In this document: positions 10,478 through 20,892 of the stretch, in pieces
Position numbering within the stretch: position 1 is the stretch's first letter
How the letters are laid out: the number at the start of each line of letters is the position of its first letter
Assembly (NCBI GenBank): GCA_034698045.1
Contig: JAQGAU010000537.1
Coordinates: 1-26,540, forward strand
Origin: Paramacrobiotus richtersi
Lineage: Eukaryota; Tardigrada; Eutardigrada; Parachela; Macrobiotidae
Length of the DNA stretch: 26,540 bases
Reading direction: 5' to 3'
The notes under the pieces: model-generated
Told to the model about the DNA's origin: nothing
Database searches by the model: none
What the model saw: the letters and a program-made list of their open reading frames with translations, nothing else
Translations under genes and position numbers: made by a program

Positions 10478-12305
10478 TCAGATTTGTGCAGCATTCTCAT
10501 GCAAGAACTTGATGGCACGCAGTTTGAGTCCCTCCAGTCCACGAGCCACTGCGAAGTTCAGGGAGGATAGCGCTGTCTTTGCACTAGGTGTGACAAAAGT
10601 TTCGTTGCAGTTAAGTAGAACATAGAAGAGCTGAATCTGATCGCACTACACGGAGATATGATAAACAGTTACTGCATGGTTTGGCGGCAGAACAATTTGT
10701 ACGCAAACGAATCAGTCAAACGAATCAAACACTTTCTACAGCTGGGCATCGTTCAGATAGCTCGGCAGTGGAAACGTGATGAAGCGATCTGGCTGTATAA
10801 GATCCGGAACAGCGGTGCCTGTCCAGTCCCACTATACATGACGGAGATGGTCAAGTTCCAGGAGAACAACCGGTTACGTGGGTCCATTCGCATCGATGCC
10901 AGAGCAAAAAAGAAAGTCGGCGAAACTACCCTTGCAGTTAGACTACGAAATTTGCTTTCCATTCTGGCAAAAATTTCAAGCGATGTTTTGCGTAGTTCTA
11001 GCTTGGCTGTTTTTAAGCGTGCGATTTCTTCTGTGACTTTAGCGTAACTTGCTGTCGTGTATTTGAATCAAACAGACCGGAGTCGGGTTGTCTGCTTAAG
11101 AAGGAAATAATAATAATAATAATAATAATACTTTCCAAAAGCGTTGCGTACAGACTCCGTATGTGTATTCAAAGTCTAGCAGGTTTAAATTTTAAAACAA
11201 AACTATGCAAATATGCTATCAAGTTACCTCAAGTGATCTATCAGTATGTTCTCGCACGCCGCACACAGTCCCTCAACGCCATACATGTCTGCGATTTTGT
11301 AGACTTCTTCAGCAACATCCTTAATTGGCTCAGCATCAGCTCGATCTGTATACAAAAACTCCAGCAGAATTTCCAGAGAGTTACCACTGATACCGTCAAT
11401 CTTGCAGACACCACTGTGCTTCTCCTGCATATCATGCTGGAACATGGCAGCAAAGACCGGTGAGCGAGCGGCCAGAATAAAGCGATGACAAGGAAATCGT
11501 TTTCCGTCGCGGGAAATCAGAACACAATCCGCATGGACGTTTCGTGCGTACCCGTCCCACAACTGAACAGGCAGCGACGGTTCTTTGATGATGTTTTTCG
11601 ATCCTACGGGAAAACATGAGTTCTACTTCGATGATCTCCCTGGGTGCGATGATGTAGGTCCAAGCAAAGCGATTCTTTTGGACATGAAAAATCTCCTCGG
11701 TTGCTGCTATAGTTTTCAGTTGGATCCCCTCTGATCGTGAAATCCAGGGTGAATCCGTACCACCAGAACCAGCACTTCCTTTGTCCTTGAAAAGTGCCCC
11801 CCTAAAATCCATACGCTGATCTATACTTGATATGCATGACTAGACGCATGAAACAATTAAATTTTAGCTCTTCGCAAAACTGCACACTAAGAACAAGCCA
11901 CCGACAGGGCAGACGCAAAACAGCATAGAAATTAGGAAAGCAATCTTTCGCCCCGCAGCAGTACCAATCTTTATCACTTACGTGACCGTAAAATGAACGA
12001 CATCTGTTTGGGATGCCATCAAGCCCTTGGGAGGAATCATTTCCGTGAGTCCTCCAAGTGTCATCGTTTTCCTGCTTAAATAGGGCCACACAACGATTAA
12101 GATGATCTTGTATATCCAGTCTCCAATGGGAAGGTCCGGAACTTCGGGAACCCGATCAACAGTCAGTCGCATCTCAATCGTACACCAAGATTGATGGAAA
12201 CGTTCTTCGTTTTGTGCTAATCTCGTTAGCAGGAACCTGAAAGCGAATCACGCTGGCGGAGATCGCTGCAACATTTCCTCGGACTCCGTTTCCTGTGGAT
12301 GTCAT
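10478..12305 (-). pseudogene. MATH-like/BTB paralogue MB4, broken
   Basis: Same three-exon plan as MB1-MB3: 12305..11982, 11801..11228 and 10583..10478. Splice sites are intact (CAC|gtaagt, ttttag|G, GAG|gtaact, acctag|T). The first exon shifts frame between the STKRRT region and MRLTVDRVPEVP (5 bp shorter than MB2 there). The second exon has one extra base in an A run on the plus strand (11611-11614), just before the linker to the BTB domain. After that the BTB domain is whole and even has the classical histidine (PCHRFILAARSPVFAAMF). The last exon reads SAKTALSSLNFAVARGLEG... and ends ATC TGA at the same position as the other copies. A LINE tail lies in the second intron. Most diverged member; probably a pseudogene, although its splice sites and BTB exon are well kept. 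Confidence 0.75.
10658..11130 (+). mobile_element. LINE 3' end, (TAA)n-tailed, inside MB4 intron
   Basis: An open frame from 10658 to the stop at 11045 has the look of the C-terminal end of a non-LTR retrotransposon reverse transcriptase ORF: a KRDEAIWLYKIRNSG segment, a basic NNRLRG...ARAKKKVGETT stretch, then VRLRNLL...SSSLAVFKRAI, which fits the usual end pattern (WNxLP, later SxxxFKxxL). A short 3' UTR with GGGTTGTCTGCTTAAGAAGG follows, then (AAT)n at 11105-11130. The tail repeat and truncation at the 5' side are typical of target-primed insertions. The 5' edge is uncertain (10600-10660). It lies antisense within the second intron of MB4. Similar in protein to 16079-16328. Clade not assigned; CR1/L2- or I-like is possible. 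Confidence 0.65.
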
Positions 12306-13220
12306 TGTCGGAGTTGCTGAAATACCAGCCAGCGCCAAGTCAAGAAGCCTAAAAATTCAATTTAATTTCGAAGAGAACCGATCAGCGGTGATTCATGAGG
12401 GTGGCTGAATAATAACTGCTAAAATGCGCAAAACTTTTCGTTCTCGAAATAATACACTATAAAGTATGCGGCAACAGTTGGCCATACGTCATTTACGTAC
12501 GCCTAGAGAATTGAATACCAAAATTTTACAGAGTAGTGTTACAGTACAGTAAAATTGAGGAACTATCGATATAGTACATGCGTTACGGATTATGCGACTG
12601 TTCAGCGCCGCATATCCCAATGCGTAACGTTTCGGAGTATGAACGGATTTGTGTCCGACATATTTGACCGCGCTAGCATTTCGAGAACTTGGATTTTTCA
12701 GCGCCGTACGCGTTGCGCAAAGGGATATTTCTGTAACGTACGCACGTTTGCATCCGTTTTCAAGTGTGCCTAATGCCTATGCGGCAAAATTCCGATTTAA
12801 CCAGCTGTACAACTACCAAATAAAGCAGAAAAGCAAGCTGTACAATTTCTCAGCACATCTGTCTTCTTGTTAATTAGTTAAACCGTTTGACTAAAAAAAC
12901 GAATTTTATTTAAAACAAACAAGCATTTAATTCGTTTTAAGTTCAAGCGAATTATTGCGGTTTTCCGAAGTGCTGGACAGACAATGTACAGTACTTCTGA
13001 AGTATGCACACTGAGAGTCGTATGTCTTTGCACTGGTTTGAAATTCGAGACAAACTATTACAGTTTACAAGTTCCAACGAGATATCAGTTGTCCACAACG
13101 TGTAGTACTTCTACAGTAGTTCTGCAACGTTTCGAAAAACTACGGCGCTGGTGCAGCGGCTGTGGATGGAGCTTTGAAACCCCGGCTGCGAAACGTTACT
13201 GCGCTGCAATGAACCCGGAA
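12306..13220. other. Divergent intergenic region between MB4 and MB3
   Basis: This separates the starts of MB4 (minus) and MB3 (plus). No coding frame is convincing. On the minus strand a pyrimidine-rich TATTTCAG stands 11 bases before the MB4 ATG and could be an acceptor for an untranslated first exon. About 13140-13220 may be a diverged continuation of the MB2/MB3 shared upstream block (compare 3670-3744). Confidence 0.4.
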
Positions 13221-13515
13221 GCTGAAATATGCGGTACATACTACAGTGCATCAGTGTGAGTTGTCCGGTCGATTGGCCAACAGACAACATAGAATGGGGC
13301 GTTGATTCTCAGTATGCTAAGCAGTAGTTGAGCCCGCAATGGCATGCAGAATAGGTGTCGCGAGCTTGATTTGTTACAGTCCAACCACATCCTGCTTGAT
13401 GCATAAGCCACGAGGCACATTTTCGTATGCAGATTGTGCGTGATATACCGAAACTGTTTAATCACTCCACGTTTCTTTTTTGTGGAGATTATCTGGACTA
13501 CTTCTGTCGCTACAC
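13221..13515 (+). promoter_or_regulatory. Upstream block of MB3 shared with MB2
   Basis: Counterpart of 3745-4040. Conserved pieces in the same order include CATCAGTGTGAG (13249), TACAGTCCAACCACATCC, CCGAAA with GTTT and ATCACTC, and the final leader TTTTTTGTGGAGATTATCTG ahead of the double ATG. Conservation rises toward the ATG, which suggests retained promoter or leader function or simply recent copying. Confidence 0.45.
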
Positions 13516-14963
13516 ATGATGGCGTCCTTTAATAAAGCAAATGGTGTCCGCGGAGTGATCTCAACCAGTCCCGCCTGTGTTGTTCACTTCCCGATTCCTG
13601 CGAAGGAACTTCTTGTTACGGAAAGCTACACATCTTCCAACACTGCCACATGCGCGCTTCATATGAAACTGCGTGTAGTTCCCGTTCAAGACGTCCCAAG
13701 TCTTTGCAGTGGAGACTGGATATTCCAGATCAAACTGAGGATGTGGCGTCATATGCAAACGAAGACCATGGCATTTGACGGATCCACAACAATTGTTCCT
13801 CCGGGAGCCTTCATTGCGACTGGAGCTGATGTTGTTCATTTTTCAATCATGTAAGTATCCAAGAACTGGTGGTGGTTTCTGGGTCGCCGAGGGTTTTCCG
13901 CCAGAATGTCCAGCTTTTTTGAAACTTTGGAAAAATATGTTATACGCTTGGTTCGACCATAAACGATCGTGTGGTTTCAGGGGACAACATTTCAGTGCCA
14001 AAGGCAATGCTGGGCGTGACAATCTTGCATCCTGGATTTCAAGAGCAGGGGAAATAAAAAAACGATTTGTAGTATTAGATGAATATGCTATGGCTCAGAT
14101 CAAGAACGCTCGCACCGCTTGGACGTACATCATCGCACCAAATGAGACCCTCGAAGTGGAACTCACTTTTGCAACAGAGATAACCATCGCCGAATCGTCG
14201 CTTCCCGCTCAGCAGTGGGATGGGCAACCCGCCAATCGTAATACGGATTGTGTACTGATCTCCCGCGATGGGAAGCGGTTTCCGTGTTACCGCTCCCTCT
14301 TGGCCGCTCGCTCTACCGTGTTTCTGGCCATGTTCGAGCATGATATGAAGGAGGAAGGCAGCGTTGACAGCAACCTTGATGATATTGATGCTGACGTTTT
14401 GGAGATCCTCCTGGAGTTTCTGTATACAAACCGAGCTGATGCTGAGCGCGTTAAGGATGTTGCTGAAGAGGTGCACAAAGCGGCGGAGAAGTATGCTGTT
14501 GCGGAACTGTGCGCGGCGTGTGAGAACATCATGACGGACAATTTGAGGTGAGGAGATTAACATCTTGCGGTCATGGTCTCTCGTAATGTCTTCGGAGATG
14601 CTCAGTTAGTGGGTGCAGGGCCGCCGTTTGTTTAGCATGTGTTGTTTATTGGATTTCCTATAAATTTTATGTGCGGCAAGTGTGTTATTTTGCTTGTACC
14701 CTGGTAGAGCTAGATACACGGCGTATACAGGATTCTGTTGCTACAACATGCAGTTTATCACTAAACATAATAAAGATATGATTAGTCTGCAGAACTAGAT
14801 ATAGAATCCATGGAAATTCGAAATGCAAGATGAGATACGATATGTTTATGTTTCTAGTGTAAAGACGGCGCTGTCCTACCTCAACTTCGCCGTCCCGCGC
14901 GGACTACAGACGCTGAAAACGCGCACTATCCAGTTCATGAGCGGAAACATCGAAGCGATGTGA
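13516..14963 (+). CDS. MATH-like/BTB protein MB3
   Basis: Join of 13516..13850, 13981..14547 and 14858..14963; 335 aa, with exon sizes identical to MB2 (335, 567 and 106 bp). Splice sites are AT|gtaagt...gtttcag|G, GAG|gtgagg...tttctag|T. The N-terminal 190 residues are the divergent MATH/TRAF-like region (MWRHMQTKTMAFDGS, ADVVHFSIM, WTYIIAPNETLEVELTF). BTB covers about 199-302 (DCVLISRDGKRFPCYRSLL, LAARSTVFLAMFEHDMKEE, ILLEFLYTNRAD, CAACENIM). The short C-terminus is the start of BACK only, ending GNIEAM and TGA. The segment after the BTB first helix (AMFEHDMKEE) resembles the CUL3-contact region of SPOP (MFEHEMEE). Intact, probably active; closest relative is MB2, 9.5 kb upstream in the same orientation. 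Confidence 0.9.
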
Positions 14964-16078
14964 GTCCATTTTAGAAGACTTCCCGTTCCAGTGGCCTGGA
15001 GAGACTTTAGGCGCTTGTTGTGCTTACGTGCATTGATGAGTGTTTTGTTCGAGTTGGTACACTGTTCATTAATATGGTGCAGTCGCACGTAGCACGAATG
15101 TCGATGCCTCGATGGAGACCATAGAGTGCGGTGTTTTGATTTTGCTGTCTTTAATCTTCTTGCTAAGGAGTATTGGTAACACACTGTTGGAATGACTGTC
15201 AACAAATTGAACAAACTGATGTTCTTTTGTACATTATTTCAGTCTCGATGTTGTTTCACGTCTGTTTAGAAAGTAAAGGCCATTCACCACTTATAATGTA
15301 TCTGTTATTACAACCGGAAATACAATATTAAAAATGTTGCCTCCTACGCAGATCGACAGGAGGAAAACATGCAATCCGACATCGCAGTTTGTTGTTGCGA
15401 ACTTGCGAAACGTTTCGTACGCTAGTAGTCAGATTTTCCTGTGTTGCGACAGCGCTTCCAGATCAGAGACCAAAAACTCTGGGCGCCGGTGTGTCCTGTA
15501 GCTGCAAGTACGTGTTACCGATCACATACTTGAAACTACCGATTACATACGCACTACGCAAACATTACCATTCCGCAACAATACAGCCGATTTACAGACT
15601 GAACAGATGTTTGGAAGAATAAAGATTGAAAAACTGTTTGTCGATTGTTGTTCGGAGTATAGGTAGTTTTTTTTTTATCAACAGATATTCGATGAAGCCA
15701 CACAGCAACATCCACGCGTGTGAGCGGTACAATGTGTTGTGAGTAAGAGATCTGATCGTGTAAAGCTTAAACTGTAAACCACACCGCATCGGTGTTACGA
15801 TTAGTCAATTGTATAGCATATTTTTAGCCGTCACCAAATCCTTCGTCACTCTCTTTACTCTTTCGTTATCACTTACTGTACAGTATACCGTAACATGAGC
15901 CACAGCTCTCATTTTCTAGTTAAAGGTGGACGTGGACAAGTACTAGACCCAGATATAGGAAGTAACGTCAGCATAAAGTACAAGCTTTACAGAATAAACA
16001 AAAACGATTGCATGAATAACCGTTCTGGTGAAAAACCAAATATTTCTGTCACATCTATATAATTATATCAAATAAAGG
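14964..16078. other. Intergenic, MB3 3' flank
   Basis: No convincing gene. About 15100-15290 is similar to the MB1 3' flank. AATAAA occurs at 15617 and again near 16000, but both are far from the MB3 stop codon and their use is uncertain. Short frames on both strands have no recognisable features. Confidence 0.4.
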
Positions 16079-16328
16079 ATAAAGTTCAAGGATAACACCG
16101 AGCATTACAACGTGAGAAGAGCAGTAGCAATCGACGCGAAAGCCAAACGGAAGATCGGGGAAACCACGATGGAAATGCGACTAAGGAGTCTTCCAGATAA
16201 GATTCTGAAAGTTAATCCAAATGTGTTGGATGTTGTGTGTGTGCCATTCTCAAATTCACTCTTAGAACTGTTGATCTGTCCTGATTTATATATCTCTGTT
16301 CTATAATAAAAATAATAATAATAATAAT
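16079..16328 (+). mobile_element. LINE 3' end, second (TAA)n-tailed copy
   Basis: A frame from 16079 encodes IKFKDNTEHYNV...AVAIDAKAKRKIGETT, then MRLRSLPDKIL and VPFSNSLLELL, and ends near 16305. It aligns with the LINE remnant at 10850-11045 (IDARAKKKVGETT, VRLRNLL, SLAVFKRAI) at about half of positions by eye, without gaps over the first 45 residues. A (TAA)n/(AAT)n tract follows directly at 16303-16328. The 5' side is truncated at or just before 16079. Different 3' UTR from the first copy, so a related family rather than the same one. Confidence 0.6.
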
Positions 16329-16552
16329 CCATGAGGCATGAGGTGGTCTGATTGCTCGATGATCGGAAATTGCACAAGGTGGTGTGAAGTCCGTGTCGAG
16401 CACCTTCGGTTAACCAAATGGTTATGGAAATCCGAATAAGTGGAAGTGGTGCCACGAGCAGTCCGCATGGTTTTCCAGGCAATCCCACAGCTAAAATCAG
16501 TATGGCGATCTTTTGCTGCTTTTTTTGTAAAATTTTCAAATGACCACAGGTA

Positions 16553-16676
16553 TTGCAACCTTACTGGGAACGGTTTACTGTCGCCCACAAAGTCGGCTAC
16601 GCATCGTCTAATCACCTCACAAGTTTTTGATAAGCATTTTTGCGTGTTCATCGGAGCATAGTGATAACAGCTAGTC
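16553..16676. repeat. Dispersed repeat, copy 1
   Basis: Shares with 22280-22408 the blocks AACGGTTTACTGTC, CGACAAAGT or CCACAAAGT, a middle part with AAGT and TTTGATA, TTCTGCGT or TTTTGCGT, and GTAACAGCTAGT or ATAACAGCTAGT. Read on the minus strand both contain an open FVGDSKPFP peptide followed by a GT that could be a donor (gtaagg here, gtaggc in the other). Could be a short interspersed element or a copied exon. Confidence 0.6.
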
Positions 16677-16738
16677 ATAGGGCCGGATTCTGCCGGGGGA
16701 AGAAAACGGTTTAAAAACGCACTTTGGAATGGTCAACA

Positions 16739-16967
16739 CGTATGTGACAGGCAAATCAGTCCAGTTACTTAATAGACTCCGGCAAAAGCGTCCTGACGAC
16801 CTCAGCCGTGTCCGTATTGCACACGTAACCGCGGAGAAAAGAAATTTTGGGTGGGCTAAATTTACACCGGACGGAATTTTTCCCTTCGGACGTTTTTGCC
16901 GGTTCACAGGCAAAAGTGTCCACCGGACGGTTTTGCCGTCCCGACGGATTTGCCGGTCACACATGTA
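16739..16967. mobile_element. MITE-like inverted repeat, 229 bp
   Basis: Left end GTATGTGACAGGCAAATC and right end (reverse complement) GTGTGACCGGCAAATCC match, and the similarity goes on inward (CCGGCAAAAGCGTCC against CCGGCAAAAACGTCC). This gives imperfect inverted arms of roughly 80-100 bp around a short middle. No coding content and no clear target-site duplication found. Likely a decayed miniature DNA transposon. Confidence 0.5.
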
Positions 16968-17107
16968 CAATGGACGGGTGAGAAGGGAGAACATTCAGAT
17001 GAGCTCTGTTTGTAGTTATGTTTGGTGTTTACGGCGGTGGCATATATACCACGGTCCCAGCAGTTCTATCAACGCAATGTATCGATTTGCTAATAAATCC
17101 CGACGTC

Positions 17108-17238
17108 TAGCATTACCGGTAATAGTGGTACCTTGCTACCCACCGTCCCGCAATAAAGTCCCCGTAGCAACCGTAGCATTACCGGCAATAAGGTCCCCCT
17201 TTGTATTGCACTTTGCACTACCGGCAGTAATGTCACCT
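17108..17238. repeat. Degenerate short repeats
   Basis: TAGCATTACCGG-containing units occur at 17108 and 17174, with a weaker one (GCACTACCGGCAGTAA) at 17215, each followed by GTCC- or GTCACC-like ends. Units are irregularly spaced; origin unknown. Confidence 0.45.
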
Positions 17239-18164
17239 AGCTTTCAGTACTTCCGTTCGTATGGTGCCTAGCGTTGCTTTTATTCGTGGTCAAGCCGCTG
17301 GCGATGGTAACGCCTGGTGCCTCGCTTTCAGGGGTCTGGACACACCTAGTCCATGTACTTATTCTTGATGGGTCTCGGCAAACATTGTCTAGATGAAACC
17401 GAGTTCTGCTGAGCTGTGACAAAAGCGACCGGATGACCTTTAATATTTTCAAATGTAACACATTAAACTCGAAAACAATCAGAATTATCGATTTACGTAC
17501 GCGATTGAAACTGTTGTTGGATTTACGAGTCTTGCTAGTGCTCGATCTACCACACGATACGCTGGATCGTCTATATCTAACTGCCACCGCTTTAAAGATG
17601 TTAACATCTGAGCACTCGCAGCAATTCTGGTTCTCGTGAAACAGATTGAGCCAAATTCGGCTTATTGTGGATTGTCTGCACTTACGCTTTGTACGCACCA
17701 CCAGTGTTATGATGCGGTAAGAAGCCGGTAAACCAATTGACTGCAGATAAGATATAATTCGGAAATGTGTGACAGTCATCGTTACTTTTCCTGCACTTGC
17801 GCGGCTGCAATACGTTCAGCTTTAGCCAATCAAACTGCACACAGCGAATGGGACCGCAAAATAATTGAAATATTATTTGAAAGCAAAAATAGCTTTTTCT
17901 CACAATGCAACCTCCACCAAACTACTTACACACACATTCTTATCCTCCCAAAAAGCAACCCACCCGACTCAACCGCAACAGACCAGAAAAACTATGTATC
18001 CGTGCACAGCACTATTAAACATTTCAGACAAATGAAAACCACGGATTTTCGCAAATTAAACACCAAGAAAGGACGTTCTGCTAGACTGTAACGTCCAACG
18101 TCGGTACACGCACAGACGGTTTGGTCTGCAGCAGAGTCCGGTAAGCAGGCAAACTACTGGGGCT
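17239..18164. other. Intergenic, 3' flank of Tudor-F-box gene
   Basis: No gene I can support. A minus-strand frame of 180 aa (17237-17779) has no recognised motif or splice context and I treat it as chance. No canonical AATAAA was noticed on the minus strand shortly after the stop at 18165. Confidence 0.35.
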
Positions 18165-19519
18165 TCAACGTTCGTATTGCTGGATCGCACCGGCAATTGC
18201 GGCAACAGCCAGGCCGTTGAGTTTCTCTGGCTGTAAAGTGACCAAATGCTTGGGCGACCACTGCTCTCGGAGGCCATCTGAAGCCCCACGCATGACATTC
18301 GCACCGTACTCCAAGATCTGCAAAGAAAAGCACGCTCTGAATCACTTGGCACAGATTGTTAATCGGATGTTGGGATCACCTCAAGCATGCAGTCCACACA
18401 TTCCGCCGAGCGATCGGGCTGACTAAAGTAGGAACGAATCGACTGCATTTGGTGCACACACGTCTGTACATTTTCGGTCAAGAATGCGGAAAACTGTGCC
18501 CAAAAGTTCGCTTGGGACAAAGCGATGTGGCCAGACTTGATCAATACCATAGAATAGTCTTCGTCTGCGTCAAATTTAATATGCAGCTTCGTTTGGGCGT
18601 TGCGAAAGACCATGTTCTGGCAGACAGACTGTGAGAATAAGAGTTCCTGGCTAAGACCGCGGCCGACTGCATAGGTGATAGGGAGATCATTGTAATTTTG
18701 GAGCACCAAGGTCTTTAGTGGAGTGCACCCGTTGTGGAGTATGAGCCGACTCAGAAGATGGCAGACCGCCGGAAAATAGTCGCCCACGTCGTCCATAATC
18801 ACCGTGGTAACTTCCTTGTTCCAAACTTGGCTCAAACAGGCCACACTACTGTAAGCGTCGGAATCCAGATGGATGGTATTAAAACTCGTGCTTCCGACAA
18901 TTTGGTCCCATAGTCTGCACACGGATCGCACCTGGAAGCATGTGGTGACGGAGAGGCAGTCCAGCACTTGTCCGAGCGCAGCCGACGGCAGATCATTAAT
19001 TTTCATTTCCCACTCCAGCCGCTTATGCAGTTCAGCACGAACGTCATCTCCGCTTGACAACAGATGCTTCTGCAGTTCCGTAGCATTGAATGGTGCACGC
19101 AGTTGCTTGGAAGGCACCACCGCTGTCGTCCCGTTGACTAATGACACTGTGACAAATCCGCCCTTCAAAGCTTCACCATCAGGACCGGTGACTGCAAGAA
19201 TGTTGGCTGGGTACCATTTCCACGGCTCATCCGGTTGTAGTCGGAGTAGCACTACCGCGGGCTTGTTCAGACAAAGATCCTCGAATCCCTGAGTGTTGTA
19301 CGAATATATCTTGCCAAACGGCACAAAAACGAACGGCTTTCGGTTGCAGAAGCTCACGAGCAGGCCATGCTTTTCCTTGGCAACTACACGTGCGTAGTGC
19401 AGCAGGCCGTCGTGGCCGCGGATCGCCACAGCGCTTCCAGTGTACACGTCAGAAGGGAATGGCATTCCCAGGTGCTTTTTATTCAGGTTCCCCAGGCGTT
19501 TACTACCAGGGTCGACGGC
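18165..19519 (-). CDS. Tudor-Tudor-F-box module 2 (3' half of the intact gene)
   Basis: Exons 19519..18380 (1140 bp) and 18317..18165 (153 bp) with a 62-bp intron (GAG|gtgatc...ttgcag|ATC). Probably spliced in phase 0 from 19747, giving residues 383-812 of an 812-aa protein. About 411-455 is Tudor-like repeat 1 (VAIRGHDGLLHYARVVAKE, VFVPFGKI), about 466-525 repeat 2 (AVVLLRLQPDEPWKWYP, ending TTAVVPSKQLR), and 557-592 the F-box (NDLPSAALGQVLDCL...RSVCRLWDQ). Then comes a conserved region (VCHLLSRLILHNGC) and a short last exon ending LQPEKLNGLAVAAIAG and QYER. F-box proteins bind SKP1 in SCF ubiquitin ligases; the Tudor pair suggests the target-binding end, by inference. Alternative: a separate gene starting at the ATG at 19465, since TAG closes the frame just before 19519. 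Intact in all parts. Confidence 0.8.
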
Positions 19520-19746
19520 CTATAAGGGTGGCTTTTGTTAGGCTGATACAATCAACAGTAAGTAAACAAGGAGGCATTAACGCTCGACAGCTGAAGTCCG
19601 TGAGGAAGAAGAGAATTCTAATCAGTGCATCGTTAATTGCGTGTTACCGTAACAAGCACGTCAGTGATCCTCATTTCTTACAGCATGTACATACTGTATT
19701 CCCAGTAAAACCATATTATCAACTCTCCATCCGCTTTGACTCTTAC

Positions 19747-20892
19747 CTGTGTGATACACCTAGAAGCTGCACTTTGTGGAAGCATCCAAACGGCCTGCAG
19801 CTGATCCTGCAGATCGTTGTTGTTATGGATGGAAAACGATGTGCGAAACCGCTCCGAAAAACCGCGTTCACTGATATTGATCCACTTGCCTGAAACGCTC
19901 ATTTCTAAGGGTGGTAGATACGGGCCAAACTGGGAATATCCCAGCTTAGGGCCGATCAACTTTATAAAACGGCAGGTCGGCTCAAAGGAAGCCAGGGCGT
20001 CTCTCAAAGCACAGAGTTTCAAGCAGAAACTGCGGGAATCTATCGAACAGATGTACACTCGGCGAAGTGCAACGCCGGCGAGCCGTGGGTATCCGTTTTC
20101 TTCTTGCACTCGCTTGATGAAGCCCGCCAGTGTCCTAATACTCCCTTCTCCGGCATCCATAACAATAATCCGGGTCGTCGGTTTCCATAAGCTGTGCCAG
20201 TAAGGAGGCGCGATGTACGGCCAGCCTCGTTCGTTCATGTTGATAATCAGCCCCGCAGTCACCAGTATAATGTTGTTCCACACGAAGCAGACGCGACGCA
20301 TCTTGGTTTGCTGCTCCGTGTGCAAACAGTCGAAAATATCAGCCAATATGGGATGTGGTAAATGGTTAATGCGGAAGTCGACCGGCAGTGGGTAATGCAC
20401 CACCAAGTTCACTGGATCATTATACTTGATAACCGAAGACTCCAGTTGGGAATCATGTGACCGTAGTCGAATTTGTTGGCCCGGGACGATGATACAGGCT
20501 GTTACGGTGCTCGGTAATGAGACGCTAACATGGCCGAAGCATCCCTTTTTGAAATCAGCGGCAATAAGCCTCCCTGGATGCCACTTCCACGGCTCGTAAG
20601 CCTTGAACTGCAGTAATACCTCCACCGGATCGTTCTCCTTCAGCACCGTTGTGATACCGGAATCGTACTGATCGCAACCCTGATACCATGCACTGAATAC
20701 TCCGTCCAGACGGAAAACTCTGCCGAATGGAACGACCTGCATCCGGTCTGGCCCGCATCTGAAGTCGACCAATAATCCATCCTCTTCCTTGTGAATGAGC
20801 CAGCCATACTGCCACAGACCGTCGCTTCCTCTGACCGACACAGCGTTCTTATGGGGGACTCGGCCGGGAAAGATAACTCTGGAAATTGCCAT
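19747..20892 (-). CDS. Tudor-Tudor-F-box module 1 (5' half of the intact gene)
   Basis: One exon from ATG 20892 to 19747 (382 codons), ending at donor CAG|gtaaga. Without splicing the frame runs on to TAA at 19678, giving 404 aa. Residues 17-62 match FMRP Tudor 1 in pattern (SVRGSDGLWQYGWLIHKEEDGLLVDF, shown here only in part in FMRP as VEVRGSNGAFYKAF, with VPFGRVF against IPFHDVRF). Residues 88-143 match Tudor 2 (DPVEVLLQFKAYEPWKWHP against DEVEVYSRANEKEPCCWW). Residues 176-215 are an F-box (LPHPILADIFDCL, RRVCFVWNNI). The remainder has no family I know. A possible acceptor (cgtgcttgcag) precedes the ATG by 22 bases, so a 5' leader exon is likely. The FMRP comparison is from memory. Same orientation as, and 227 bp before, its partner exon. 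Confidence 0.8.

Noticed and set aside
10214-10570. 118-aa plus-strand open frame
   Set aside because: It lies antisense to the last exon of MB4 (10583-10478), which has family homology and splice signals; the plus frame has none.
14075-14563. 162-aa minus-strand open frame across the MB3 BTB exon
   Set aside because: Mirror frame of a strongly coding exon; a similar mirror frame exists at 4723-5133 over MB2. No independent motif.
16729-17271. 180-aa plus-strand open frame
   Set aside because: It runs straight through the MITE-like inverted repeat and the degenerate short repeats, so it is a chance frame.
17237-17779. 180-aa minus-strand open frame
   Set aside because: Ser/Arg-rich low-information sequence without domain, splice context or homologue in the window.
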